Part shown: in pieces, positions 1 to 12,900 of the stretch
Layout of the letters: each line of letters starts with the position of its first letter
Position numbering within the stretch: the stretch's first letter is position 1
Source of the DNA: Calvatia gigantea
Lineage: Eukaryota; Basidiomycota; Agaricomycetes; Agaricales; Lycoperdaceae
Assembly: GCA_025093985.1 (NCBI GenBank)
Contig: JACAAK010000002.1
Coordinates: 1,240,001-1,304,000, forward strand
Length of the DNA stretch: 64,000 nt
Direction of reading: 5' to 3'
Notes under the pieces: model-generated
The model's input: the letters and a program-made list of their open reading frames with translations, nothing else
Databases searched by the model: none
Told to the model about the DNA's origin: nothing
Program-made: the position numbers and the translations under genes

Positions 1-1326
1 CCAGATGGGCATGGGAAGACAAGCTTTATTCGGTATACTCCTGGTCAACAGGACAGTGACGGCGCCCTGAAACAACGGATTATCAAAATGACAGAGGTCG
101 CTGAAGACCCATTGGAGCCACCGCGGTTCAAACACAAAAAGATACCCCGTGGCCCCCCCAGTCCTCCCCCACCCGTGCTCAGGAGTCCGCCACGAAAAGC
201 GACAGCGGCCGAGCAGAAGGAGTGGATGATTCCTCCATGCATTTCAAATTGGAAGAACAACAAGGGTTTCACCATCCCTCTTGACAAGCGCTTAGCTGCT
301 GATGGTCGAGGCCTTCAAGACGTGAGTCGGTTCACGACACTTTTTTGATGGATCTGTTAATGTTTCTTCTTAGGTCTACATTAATGACAATTTCGCCAAA
401 CTCTCTGAAGCCCTGTTTATTGCTGACCGACATGCACGGGAGGAAGTCCGACAACGTGCTTTGATGCAACAGAAGCTTGCGCAGAAGGAGAAGGAAGCCA
501 AAGAGGAAAACTTACGGATGTTGGCACAACGGGCACGCGAGGAACGCAGTGGCATCGCGCCCAAACCTTCCGCAACGACTCAGGCTGCTATGAAGACTTC
601 ATTAGCAGCATATGGAAGTGGTAGCGAATCTGGGTCTGGGTCGGAATCGGAGGGTAGTGCAGAAGACGAAGAGTCCCGCAAGATCCGTGACCAAATGAGA
701 GCAGAGAAGAGGCGAGAACGCGAGCGTGAGATGCGTATGAATAACATGGGGCAGGAGCAGCGCGCGAAGATGTTGGCGCGTCAACAAAACCGCGACATTT
801 CCGAAAAGATTGCTTTGGGTCTCGCCAAACCCACGTTATCGAAAGAGTCAATGATAGACTCGCGTCTCTTCAACCAGGAGTCCCTGTCTGGTAGCTTTGC
901 AGATGATGAGTCATATAACCTCTATGACCGCCCCCTCTTCCATGGTTCAACCGCTGCTGCCGCTATCTACAAGGCTCGAGGGGATATCAGCGAGGGCAAT
1001 GACGACTCGTTTGGTGGTGGAACTGAAGAAGGCATTGGCAAGGCTTTAGGGAACGACAGGTTTGGCATTAGTCGTCCCAAAGTCGGATTTGAAGGCGCCA
1101 ATGAGCAAGAAGTTCGCGAGGGACCCGTACAGTTTGAGAAGGATACTAGTGATGTCTTCGGTCTCAACCAGTTCTTGGATGAGGCCAAGACTGGTAAGAA
1201 ACGGGGACTGGATCAGGAAGTGTAAGTTTCATTCCTCATGTGATACAAACAACCCTGATTTCTCTCTTTCGCAGTGGTGGCTCGCGGAAACGACAACAGC
1301 TAGACAAGGCTGACGAACGGGAGTAA
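1..1326 (+). CDS. SNW1: SNW/SKIP splicing factor (Prp45/SNW1), 5' end outside window
   Basis: This is a spliceosome component and transcription coregulator of the SNW/SKIP family, which acts in the nucleus. The gene enters the window already in frame from base 1. Exon pieces are about 1-321, 374-1221 and 1275-1326, joined by introns with GTGAGT/TAG and GTAAGT/CAG ends. The SNW domain is clear: a proline-rich stretch, then IPPCISNWKN and IPLDKRLAADGRGLQD, the most conserved part of the family. After it come the usual Arg/Glu-rich helices and a short basic C-terminus ending DKADERE. The N-terminal part lies upstream of the window. No break is seen in the visible part. TIM54 follows on the same strand about 220 bases downstream. 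Family identity is secure; the gene symbol is by family. Confidence 0.95.
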
Positions 1327-1545
1327 TCTTTATCTTGGTTGATTTCATTTGTTCTGTATTCTGTATGTCTTCGTAAATACAATACCTCGTTTGCAGCCTG
1401 TACAACTTGCGGCGTTTTGGATGCTTAAGTCCGAAGAAGTGGGCGCCAATCAAATTATTTCACCGGAGTTGCCCGAGTGACCGAATTTTGGGTCAGTCAA
1501 AGCGTTGACATTTTTGTTCTGCTTCTCTCGCTCCCTCTTTTTGGC

Positions 1546-3045
1546 ATGTCAGAGAAAAATGTGGAGAAACCGCCTGTAGCGTCACAAAAATCTTCCGGCA
1601 TACGCGCTGCTCTCAGATACACCGGAATTCCTACTTCTTGGCTTGACAAACGGCCAAAACTTCCTTCGCGCAATTGGCTCATCTTCATTGGAGTTACTTC
1701 GTCCATCACGGGCTATTATATTTACGACCGACGACAGTGCAGGAAGATACGGCAGGAATATGTGGACAAAGTAAAGGACCTCGCCGAACTGCCGTCCAGC
1801 CCTCTGGACAAGCCGCGCAAAGTGAAAGTGTATGGCAGCAAATGGCCAGGGGACGAGGACTATGACCAGAGCTTGAAGTACTTCAGGAAATACGTTAAAG
1901 TACGTGTCAATACCTGCATAGTATTATTTGGAATTTATTAACATCAGTTCTAGCCAATTCTCGTTGCTGCCGCGGTCGACTACGAGATGATTGGTTCTAA
2001 ACGGCTGGGTGATCTAGCGAATCGTGTCGCAAACGACGTCCAACGGAGACGGCGAGCAGACCTCGGCGTAGACGAGGAATCGGAAGCTACTAAGGCGCTT
2101 CCCACTTACGAACCTCTCCCTCAGGCGCGACAGCGTGAACTCGAGGGAGGGATTATCATCGTTGGACGTCCAACCTGGAAAGAATTCCTGCATGGCCTAC
2201 GCCGCGGTTGGACAGAAGGTCTGGAGAAGGTTGATGAGGACGAATCTTTGGCACGTGAATTAGAAGAAGACGGCGCTTTCGACGAACCCGAGGAGTCAGA
2301 ACTACTCCCGGAAGGTGCAGAGACCGCACGTCCGAGAAGCTTCATGCAACATAGGCCCTCGCTCTATTCACCGATTCAACTCAATAATATCACTCAACCT
2401 CATCGGCAACAGACGCCGTCGTTGGCACCCGAGGCTCTCAATGTTCCCCCTCCGCCCGAAATCTCCCCCCTTCCACCGATCCTCCTCCTTCCCTTCACTA
2501 ATCACATCGGTTTTACCCAAATTCCCCTCATGATCTGGGACTTCTTCAATCAACGCAATAAAGTGCGGACAGGTTCCGAAGCTGCCTACAATCTCGTTAT
2601 GAAACATACCCGACCCTTGGTCCCGCCATCTGGACAATCAGACACCGTCAATACGGACGCACCCTCCGACGCCTCTCAAGGGGACTTGGGCTTCGATAAA
2701 CAGTCAGAATCCTATATTAAAAAATCCTTGAATGACATTCCACAAGATATCGAGAAGGCGAGGAAGAAATACTACGAAGAGCTTCCTAAGAGGTTGGAAA
2801 CAGCTCGAGTTCTGGCACGCCGCACCCGGGAGCCGACAAAAGAGGAACTCAGCAACCCCCCTCCCACTGAAGTTGAACTTCGCCAGGAGAGGCTCAATAA
2901 AGAGCGCAGGTGGCGTAACGATCTCCTCGGTTGGACCATTGTCAAACCTGACACACCTGCTGTTTGGGATGACCGCTTCCGCCAAGCCATCCGTATCTTC
3001 ACCACCCCTCCGTCTTCCCTAAGCACTCCGTCCGAATTCACATGA
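1546..3045 (+). CDS. TIM54: Mitochondrial inner-membrane import translocase subunit Tim54
   Basis: Tim54 is a subunit of the TIM22 carrier translocase in the mitochondrial inner membrane. Two exons are inferred, about 1546-1899 and 1954-3045, with a 54-nt intron (GTACGT...TAG). The N-terminus carries LRYTGIPTSWLDKRPKLPSR followed by a single hydrophobic segment (WLIFIGVTSSITGYYIY) and a basic stretch, which is the family signature. After the intron PILVAAAVDYEMI is followed by acidic regions and a GFTQIPLMIWDFFNQRNKV block. The total is about 480 residues, normal for fungal Tim54. I chose ATG 1546; the frame is open further upstream but has only a GTG there. The stop lies 51 bases from the stop of the convergent MER3 gene, so the 3' UTRs must overlap. 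Confidence 0.93.
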
Positions 3046-3096
3046 CATTCCTCCTTGATTTGACTACCTGGGTCTTTTATCGTACGACAATAGAGT

Positions 3097-6000
3097 TTAA
3101 TCCACTTCTACAAGCGCACTATTCAGCCATTCATCCAGTTCCATGAACTCTTCAGTTTTTTTTAGAGGCGTCTCAACCACCTCATTGTGGTGCATTTCCG
3201 TTTCCCTTGGCGAAACTGACGAGAACTCTGCAACGGTGCTCTTGCTAGATGTTCTCTTGAGAAAAAGAAGGGTAGAAGGCATGGGCCTTGATGACTCGCC
3301 GACCTTGAGAAACTGCGGTTCCTCAATCTGATATCCATACTGTTACCCATTGCCATGCCAAACGCAGTGTACCCACTCACCGCTGTTTCTCCAATAGACC
3401 CAATGCGACGGCGTTTGTGAGGGGTGTGAAGCTTTTGATATCTCTGAACATGGTCAGTAGACAGGGGACTACAGCGCGCCATTTCCGTGTTGGTCCGTGC
3501 CTCAGGTGATCCTTGCCTATTGTCCGTAAGCAACTGCCCGATACTTGGAAGGTCGTCATGGTCCGGTAAATCCTCCATACTCGTGTCATTGACTCCAAGA
3601 GGAATGTCTACTTCAGTGAATTGTATCTCGAATGCGGCCTTAGCCTTCTGTTTTTGGCCAACATGAATCGAATCCAGTTTGAGCCTATGGCCCTTCCGCA
3701 TTTTGAGACTGCCATGAACATCCGACCGCTCATGAAGTCGCTCTAAACTTGCTATTTGTCCTGCGGCATGGTTCAAATGACGGGCACACTGCAACATTCC
3801 ATTCCCTGAATCTGTTTCTGGATGTCGATTACCGCTCTCTACTTTAGACTTTTTCATCTTGTTCGAGGAGTTCACCCATTGTTTTTTGCCTGGATGAAAT
3901 TTGCCCTCCCTACAACTGCCAAAATTGAGCCCCGAGGAAGATGGAGGGTTCCAACGTGACGACGTACCACAGATGCAAGCATTTGGTTTTGTCCACACAC
4001 GTGTGATTACATCTCCCCGAGCAATTAGAAAGGGAGGCTAAGGAGACCATGTATTGTCACTTACTCATAATTCCCATTCGGCAACCGTGGCACTTGACCC
4101 AAACTTTGGGCGCCATGGTTCAGTTTGTTTCCTGTGGAAATCACGTTGTCAAACAACCGCGGTTTGCACCCATCTCGATGATACCTACGATTTATGTTAT
4201 CGCGACTGTCAATTGAAGGAGGCAACCTAATTCCGTCTTCCTCATCAAATGTTACATTCCAAAATTCAGGGTCGTTTTCAAATTCCTCCAACTCGAGGAC
4301 CTATAAGATTCCCATGATCTTGAGCTTAATCTATAATCGATAGGACCTACCAGTGTTGAAGGAGGGCGAGTGTTTGGTGTGGGATACTCCCCCGGCGGTA
4401 CATTGGGTTTTGTTACTTGTTTGACCACGGTACCAGCGAAAGATTCCTGGGACGGATATAATTGCTTCTTCCTCAATCTCAACCTCGGAAAAGCTTATTT
4501 ACCGATGTGATCATAACTATGATACTTTGGCTTGGTTTGCTGAGTTCAATGACAACACTGAATATCTTCGTTTCCCTAAGGGCCTTCGTCCTGTCACCAC
4601 ATTAGTTGTGCCCTGTCGCACGGAAAACCTCACTTACGGGATTCTGCGAAAATCGATCCAGTCATAATCCGACGTCACAGTCAAGATTGCTGTCATATCG
4701 CTGTAACGAGATTTTTTCTTTGATTTTGTTGTAGAGGGTAGATTCATTAATCTGCATTCAACACCAAGCTCGATGCGGACTGGGTTTTTCCCTCGATCTG
4801 AAATTGCCGATAATTGCGATACTTTCACCTGGTATTGAGGAATTTCCGCTAATGAGGCGAGGACATCATGGCCGAAGGGACTCCTTCGGTTAAGTAACTA
4901 AATGAAAGGAGGAATAAGCTCAAGAAAACGAGGGAATGGGTCACAAACGATCTCGATTCGTGCAGGCGCCTGTTGACGGAGCAAGTCCAGCGTCGTGATT
5001 CCGTGCTCGGCGAGTACCTGATAAGGGATTGGGTCGCCATTCCATTGTAAGTGTATCTGCTGACCTTCAACCTGCATTTCGCAAAGTTCCCAACGATATT
5101 TCAGTTGCTTGAACGATAGAAAGACTCACGACTTTTCACCAATCTGCTCGATCTGCCTTAGGACAACGGGCCTATCCTCCCAGGCTTTCGCGGCCAGACA
5201 CCGAGCACTATAAAAACAATCACCGGGAGTTTTTTAGAATTTGAGGAGGCTCTTACGCTTCTAACCCATACATGAGCTGCGTTCCAACCCGCTTGGTGAT
5301 CGCGACCTCGACAACTACTGGGGAAAAATCTTGGCTCGGGCGAACACATCAAGCGATGGAATAACTTACCTTTGGCTATTCTAGCTGCGTGCTTGAGGAC
5401 CGCGAAGGCATCAAGCTGCGGCTGTGTGTCGCCTTTTCTCATCTCGGGAGTATTCAGTGGAATGTTTCCAAGAATCGCCTGGGCAAATGAGTCCCTGTCC
5501 TAGGTCATATCCAGTGGTTGAAGCTTCTACCTGAATTAGGAGGAATACTTTGTCCGATGTTTTCTCCACTTTCGCTAGGGTATATCGAATGTCGTTGTGG
5601 AGGCGCAGATCGTTGTATACCTACTCCCATTATTGGCCGTTCAGGCTCTCGCGGAGAATAATAGAAACGTACAGATCTTTCAGAGGCTCTGAGCCTGAGA
5701 CTTGAATACCTATGCAAGCAGCCTCAGTCCGTGTTTCTGGGAGTCAATGAAGGAAGAACATACTCCTCGGCAGCGGCTATGATTTCGAGCTATCACATAT
5801 CGTGGGATTCATGAATTGGGTAAAACAAATGAGAACGTACTATCTCTCGTAGAGTAGGCTTATCCCGGAGTCTCATGATTTTTGTCATCTTTCCAGGGTG
5901 TGAGGGATCTCAGAAGTGAAAATAGAACTACTAACCGTGGGCTGGCGGATATAAAACTAGGAAACCAAACTGCTTCAGTGCATTCCACGACAATTGTGAC

Positions 6001-9000
6001 TACAGACCTTGGCCATGATATCCCCATATTCTGTTGATACCAGTTCTTCACCTTCCCTTTCCTGATTGCGCTGGATCAAGTTGGTTGATTCCAGCCGATT
6101 GACGTTTTCTAGCACGATGTCGTCCAATTTTTCCTGCCAGCTTTTGCACGTTTCCTGTTCTATTGCGTAGTGATTTGGGTTCTTTTGTAACCTTTGATAC
6201 AAGAAAGAACCGCGCAACCAATTTTTGGCGGACTGGATACTGGTAATAGTCCCCAAGGCAATTTCGGAATTTAGATGCTCTAACATGTTATGGTGCAAAG
6301 AACTTTCCAATACTGTCTTGCCCTGCGTCAACGCTTGGTATTTGCCGACGAGTTCCGGCTCGCACATGATAATTGCGAGACCGTCCCTGTCTATATCTGC
6401 AGTTGGCTCTTGGTTGGTGCCGAGAGGGAAGTATGCGCACCGAATTGAGGGCGACCCTAATATTCTGTTAGAAGATAAGGACAAAAGAATGAACCACTGG
6501 GTAAGCGAACCGCACGACCGATCATCTGCATAATTTCGAGGTCGCTATATTCAACGTTCGCATTATTTTGAAAAAACTTGACTCCTCGGATGATGACGGT
6601 GTGAGCAGCTAGTGTACTAGTCTGTCATTTTCTAATAAAAGTTGTTGAGCAACCTACGAAGGTTTACGCCGACGGAGAGAGTCTAAAGGGCGTTAGCACG
6701 TAAAGCAGATATGTCGCGAAAAACTCACAGAAGTCGCAACGAGGACACGCATGGTACCGTCCAAAAACAAATCCTCGACCAATCGACGATCGTCCAACCC
6801 CAGACCGGCATGGTGAACACCAATTCCATGAGTTGCAAATTCTGTGCTGTTACATCAATAAGGCTCTCAAAAACTGGGGGTAGTTGGACCTTGCAAGTGT
6901 TTATCCTTGAGCTGGCAACTCAGGCTGGACAGCGGTATGAGTCGGGTTACTGGCTGAGAAACAGAGAGGGAAAGGTACCTCCGTGGGCGAACCCACGGTA
7001 ATCTTTCCTTCCGTTTTTCTGCTTCTTCGTATGCCTTCAACAAGGCTGTAGCGGAGGTGAGTGTCCCTAGTATACAGGATGATCAGGTGGAAAAACGCGC
7101 CCAAGACTAGTCAAGACTTTACCTTTGCGAGTCGAACAGAAGATTAAGATAGGCTTCATGACAGAGTGCTGTTGGAGAATTGGAAATAGTTGGCTGTCGA
7201 GTGTCGTAGTATATTGAAACTCGTTTTGTTTGTTTGAACGTGGCACCCCAACTACGAGACGGGTCAACTGGCAAGGGCGATATTCCTCCCCAAACTGCTT
7301 TCGGAATTGGGTAACATTTTCAAAGAAACGATCGGTGACTGACTTCCAAAATTTCGCAGGTCGTACCCGAAGGCCGGTTGCTTCGTATCCAGCTAGCAAT
7401 ATCATCGATGTTTGGGACTGTGGCAGATACGAGGAGAAATCTGATGGATTTATTGTGTGTTTTCATTCGTGATATCACCACTTCGAGTGTGCTACCCCTA
7501 TTCTCGTTCAGGATATGTACCTACAGAAAGCGTAACAAGTCTGACGGAGAGGGCCAAGATAAACCTTACCTCGTCTACGAGAAAGAGCCTGATCTGAGAT
7601 AGAATATCGTCGTGGTCTCGCCTGTTGCCTGATATGAGCACATTCTATGTGTTACTAAAGTTATAGTACCAAGTTCGGGTTAAGCTGTCCCATTTCTCTG
7701 CCTTGGAGAGCAAAGTGAGTACTAGAAGGGGGCAATTTCCTAAAAAATTTGACCGTTGTGACGCTGTGAGCGGTTTGTCGGCAGCAGGTCAAACATAGAG
7801 TATTAGAAAAAATACATGATGGAACTCTTTTCAGCGTCCCCCCAAGCGCTGCGGCCAAATTGTACAGTATCTCCTGTAAGCTCACAAGCTGGGGAAATCT
7901 AAGTCACGAGTTGCTTGATGGAAGGAGGAACTTACTCTTGAATCCTAGAGGGCAAAACTTTGCGGTCCAATCCCGAGATCTTTCCGAGCATAAGGCCTTA
8001 GGAAAGATCAGCAAAGGTGATTGTTAAAGTGCGACTGCGAACCTTTGTGGGTGCCACATAAACGACTTTCGAGGGGCCAAGCTCCGTTTGCCTCAGCAAC
8101 TTAATTATACCTAGTTCAAAAAGAACCGTTTTGCCACTCCCAGTTGGAGCTAGGGAGATAAATATAACGTCCTCCGGAATCTCTGGTTAATCTCACCACT
8201 AACTACCTGGATCAATCATCAATGAGGGAATAGACATATGATCAACCCGGTATTTCCCTCACCAGGTCACGGTCGGAGGCTGTAATCTATGAAAGGATGT
8301 AATTAATTTGATGCTTTACATTGGGAAAGAGCCTACATGGTCAAAACAGCTGGTTTGCATCGTGTTGAAAGCCGGAAACTTGAAAATCCCACGAAACATG
8401 TCGGCTGTTCCATTATTCAGTCACCCGCCGGAGAAGAACGGACGACAACAAACGCAATGAAGTTGCCACTAAACGCATAGAGGCGCCTTGCATAGAGCCA
8501 GGAATACTTTCTGATTGGCTGGGATGTTGGACAGCGGATTGACTACTTGTGGCATGTTTTTGGGCAGCTGTCAATGCTTAGTGAACTCAACAATTGGTTT
8601 GGCACTCGCTCCCAAACCTGTAACAAGAGTAGTGCCATTGACGTTGTTGGGTTCGTAGTTACTTTCAATCGGCTCCCCATCACAGAGAGTAGGGCGGGTT
8701 GGTTTCTCATGGTCACCAAAATACAGGTATCGTTGGCTGGGGAATCCATTCAGGGCATACGAAGCCCCAAATCGTTGGGGAGGTGAAGGGGGGGACGTTA
8801 CTAGGGATTATCAAGGGCGACTGTATACGTTTTGGTAGCATATACCCACATAACCGGTTCATGTAGTCATCGAAATCGTCGTCCTGGTGCTGGAAGGAGG
8901 GTTGGGAAGCGCAGTATGATTGATCCTGAATCACGTCTTCAAAGCAATCGAGATAGTCGTAACTATTCTGCGGGGAATAATCGTGAACGCCCGTAGGTTG

Positions 9001-9003
9001 CAT
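3097..9003 (-). CDS. MER3: MER3/HFM1 meiotic ATP-dependent DNA helicase
   Basis: This Ski2-like superfamily 2 helicase promotes meiotic crossover formation in the nucleus. The gene has many short introns. Visible motifs in order are: [15 protein letters not shown] near 8400-8350, the Walker A segment [14 protein letters not shown] near 8150, the DEVH box in [19 protein letters not shown] near 7560-7480, [13 protein letters not shown] near 7410, a [12 protein letters not shown] block near 7160, and motif VI (MQMIGRAGRPQF) split by an intron near 6530-6440. A Sec63-like region follows. Near 4010-3900 a MER3-type zinc-finger signature is rebuilt by splicing: [19 protein letters not shown]. The C-terminus ends [15 protein letters not shown]. 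The start is ATG 9003 ([12 protein letters not shown]). The first two introns are the least certain. No frameshift was found in the parts checked. CKS1 starts 169 bases away on the other strand. Confidence 0.93.
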
Positions 9004-9061
9004 ATTGATTGTGGAAGAACTGTTTCTCAATATCTCAAATGATTGAAACGCGAGCGATGGG

Positions 9062-9109
9062 TCGCGTCGCGTCGAGTGACTGTGACAGCACCTGTCCCGT
9101 GACAACGCG
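9062..9109. promoter_or_regulatory. Cluster of ACGCG-core (MCB/MBF-like) sites in MER3-CKS1 divergent promoter
   Basis: The 169-base region between the MER3 start (9003) and the CKS1 start (9173) contains TCGCGT at 9062-9067, an overlapping copy at 9067-9072, and an ACGCGC core near 9104-9109. TCGCGT is the reverse complement of ACGCGA. ACGCG cores are the known binding sites of the fungal MBF/APSES cell-cycle factor. Function here is inferred only from sequence and position. Confidence 0.35.
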
Positions 9110-9172
9110 CTCAGAATTGATCAGATACTTACAGCACAACCACACAATCCATTGACTACCCTCCTCTGGAAT

Positions 9173-9655
9173 ATGGCTTCAGGTCAGACGGCCCAACAAA
9201 TTGCCGCTCAAAAAGAGGCAGCAAGAAAGCTCGAGGAATATATTGAGAAGTAGGCTGTATGTTATTCCCTACCTCTTCATCGCCGACGATGTTCAACAGA
9301 ATTCATTATTCTGATCGCTATTCCGACGATCACTACGAGTACCGCCATGTTATCCTCCCAAAACAACTGCTCAAGATGATACCCAAGCAATATTTTAGCC
9401 CAGACGATGCGGGGACACTGCGACTGCTGGAGGAACATGAATGGCGGGGTATTGGTATCACCCAGAGTCTTGGTTGGGAGCATTACGAGGTGCACGGTGA
9501 GCACATCTGTCGATTCTGGTATCGATATCTGGACTGATCGAGCCACAGCCCCGGAACCCCACGTTCTTCTTTTCCGACGACCAAAAAATTACGAGCCTCC
9601 GAATCCGCAAGCCACAAGGGCTAAACCATCAGCGGACATTGGTCGCAGGAAATGA
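9173..9655 (+). CDS. CKS1: Cyclin-dependent kinase regulatory subunit CKS1 (p13suc1)
   Basis: Cks1 binds the cyclin-dependent kinase and phosphorylated substrates and is needed for cell-cycle progression. Three exons are inferred: about 9173-9249, 9300-9496 and 9549-9655. The spliced protein is about 126 residues and starts [14 protein letters not shown]. It has the whole family core: [20 protein letters not shown], the phosphate-binding region [36 protein letters not shown], and the hinge [13 protein letters not shown], the family's HxPEPH motif rebuilt exactly across the second intron. A short basic tail ends the protein. Nothing is missing. The gene is divergent from MER3 and convergent with the M16 peptidase gene, about 250 bases away. 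Confidence 0.97.
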
Positions 9656-9905
9656 AGATGTAAGAACTCTAGTCTTGCTGTAGCTGAATGGTAGGCAGTT
9701 CAGCGAACCCAGCGCTTGCCATGGTCCACTCCTGGATGATTTCCAGTAATTAGTTAATTCGCCGACGTGCTGCGTAATTGCTGTGTCCTGTTATCAATTC
9801 CTGCTCTCTCACTTCCAACATTAATCTCTATTGCCGGCCAATTGAATACCAAGTATAGATCACATTCGAACTATAAGATATAGGCAGTTCGCAACGTGAG
9901 TGTAG

Positions 9906-12900
9906 TTAGAATTTGGGTGTTGGAAGATCTCCCCATTGTACCATGACACCTGGATCGACGGAAACCCCTAGACCTTGCTTGAATATCGACGCATCGGAGA
10001 TATAAGTGGCATGAGGCAACACAGGGTCTGTATCCTCTCCTTCAATCGGATGTTTGGCTACAAGCTGAGTCAGTTCTCCAAGAAGGTCCGCGCCACGATC
10101 CTGTCCTGCTAATCCTCCCTTCCAGAATTGGGTAAATTCCGGGAGAGTTGGAAGTCCATCTGGGAAAGCTTGTCTCCAATTCAGTTCGTTGGTATTGACC
10201 CCCAGCAACCTAGCCTTTTCTTCAAAGGCGCGTGATGCGGCTTCGCTGACCCGCTTGACACGGGGTTTCTTAGATGCCATGTGAATCGATACTTTGGCGC
10301 GAGTTGGCGATTGTGGATCGATGCGAGTACTGAAGAGTTCAAGAATGTCGTCCTTGGTGATGGAAAGCAGGAACTCGGCGTCACCGTACCCTGCCATTTT
10401 GTGAGCCCACAGAATAAGGCGTAATCGAAAGAAAAGATCATACTCCTCAAGAAATCCCAATGACCAGAGGTTACGTGGGCTTGGAAGCGAGAGGACTCTT
10501 CGGCAAGGTTTTTGTCAACCTCCAGCCACTTCTTCCTCAAGCTCGCCTTGTGTTCTTCCAATTCTTCAATAGTCATATCCTCGAATTTTGGCCGCATGCT
10601 ATGCAGGAATGCTTCAACCCGTTGTTCCAAATACCCCGGTGTCTTTTCGCTCTGCACAATAATACGGAGTCCTCTCTCACTGGATCCCGCCAAATTCCAT
10701 GTTGTGCAGGAAACGATGTAACCCAACTGTTCTTGAGTCCGAAGGACGTTGAAGGCTGGTTCCGCAAGGATCTGGGTTAATAACGCGGCTGTGACACGTA
10801 GATGCTGGTTGGCGACCGGTCCATAGTGCAGGTAATATGTCAACGCTGAGTTGGCTTGATTGGGATTTGGTAGTGGGAGAGACCAAACGTAATTTGAACC
10901 TACCCAACCATTAGAATGCGAGCTACACCTTGGATATCTAAAACACACCTGGTGAAATGATTAGGGCCCGATCGTTCAGCTGTATCTGTGACAAGCTTGT
11001 TGGACGGAGACCCTCCTCTACTATATCTGCTATCTTAAGTGCTTCCTATGGGCACAGTAAGACAAATTTGCTCAAAAAAAGATGAATGGAGGCTTGCATC
11101 TTTATAGACATTTCCGGTAACCAGCATCCGCAGATGCGCTTCCGAGAATAATTTTTCGGCGTGTGCATCAACTTCTTCTATAGTTACAGCTTAAGCAGAC
11201 TCTCGTTAGACGTCAGGGGTAGGCCGAGAGTTGTTATACCCACAAGGCAACTCCTTCAGTTCTTCCTCGATGGTCCACTGTCGCTCGGCCAACAGATATC
11301 GGCCGAAATAATCTGAGATGGAATAGGATTGGCCCAAAAAGAAATTCCTCCACTCTCTTGCCACCTATGTGTTGAATGAGGATGAGTCAATTACTCCGGG
11401 ACATCCCCAATACCGCTCACCTGCTCCTTCATAACCGCCAAGCGATCAGGTCTAGCTTTGAGTCCTCGAGCCTTGTGGAGTACGTTTTGGACTAGGATGG
11501 CCAGTTTGTCGTTGTACCCACCCGTGTAAACGTATAAACCGGTGGTATTATTACTGAAGTGATATGATAACCCTGCCAAATCTGCGTCATATGCGAATTC
11601 GGTTAGTGCGTCGTTGACAAGATCAGTATAAAGCCTAGATAATATTAGAGACTATTTGGTCCTTTGATCAGCAGGCGTACCTCGTCAGGACCGCGGCTCT
11701 TGCAGACGCATAGCTCGCTGGGCTATAGGAACGTAAGGCAAGGGTTGTCACGCTACGAATTCCTTGTCGTACCTGCGGATATCAACCATAACGAAAGCCT
11801 TTGGGACCCAGAATTGATCATCCTTCTTGTGCCAGAGTGTAGTCAAAGGTGTTTGCCTGATCAAATGGGGGCGTTTCAATGGCTAAAAAAAAACAATAAA
11901 TCATCACTGAAACGATGTAATAGAGAATAGGTACCTCAGAGATTTGCCGTTTCTCCACATCTAAGTTTGTTGGAATGAACGCGTTAGATCCGGGGAGGAA
12001 TAATTCGGAAGTGTCATTAGGTGCATCTGTCTGTTGAACGTTAGTACTATGAAATAATCTAAGGTATTTCACCCGCCTGCTTGATGAAGTCCTCCTCAAA
12101 GCGCTCGACATTATATTCTGTACCATACCAGGATTCTTTTTGCCATTTCAGATAAGGGCGCAGTCTGTTATGTTCATCTCCTTTCGCCATCAGCACAACA
12201 CGCCCATCCTGTACACGGAAAGAATCAAGGTATCCACGAATTGTAGACTCCGTTCCGCCAGAACCTTCGTCAACATCCCAATCCCACACCCGTTGCGGAC
12301 CACTGAGTAGGAGTTCAGAAGGGACGGGCCAGCTCATATGTTCGGCTATCCAGGTGGCATAGCTATCAGCTCGCTTTTTCTCCGCAAACTGAAACCGGAT
12401 AGATGAAAGGGTGGCAATCTCGTTCTGATGGTAAGCTTCGAGTGGAGAAGATCTGAGTAGCGCCAGATATTTGAATACAGTAAGAACCACGGAGCGGTAG
12501 TTTTCTGGTGTCTGTGTCAGCCGAAGATTGCGGATGACTATTGGCGACTACCCACCGAATCCCTCCTGTGTGAGATGGACAGTGATTTTAAACATAGCAA
12601 ATGCACGGGCCAGACTTTGTGGTCCAGATGAGAGTGATGTTATCCACCCTTTGTTTTTCAAATAGGAATGGAGTGACCCGGGACCTTCATGGCCAATGAA
12701 ATGCGAGAGAAAACTAGCAGGCTTATGGCGCCAGTAAGGAGGTTGGTATTCCAAAGGAAAGGATATCTCCAATGCGTGAAAGTCCATGATGGTTTGCACG
12801 GATACCAGTGTCTAAAATACGATGAGTTGGGGGCACTGAGCTGCGGTGTTCCACATACGCACCCCTTTTTCGCTCGGTCCGAAAGGATGTTCATTGATCA

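Noticed and set aside
1477..1545. N-terminal extension of TIM54 with a hydrophobic stretch
   Set aside because: The extended frame begins with GTG, not ATG; the family start fits ATG 1546.
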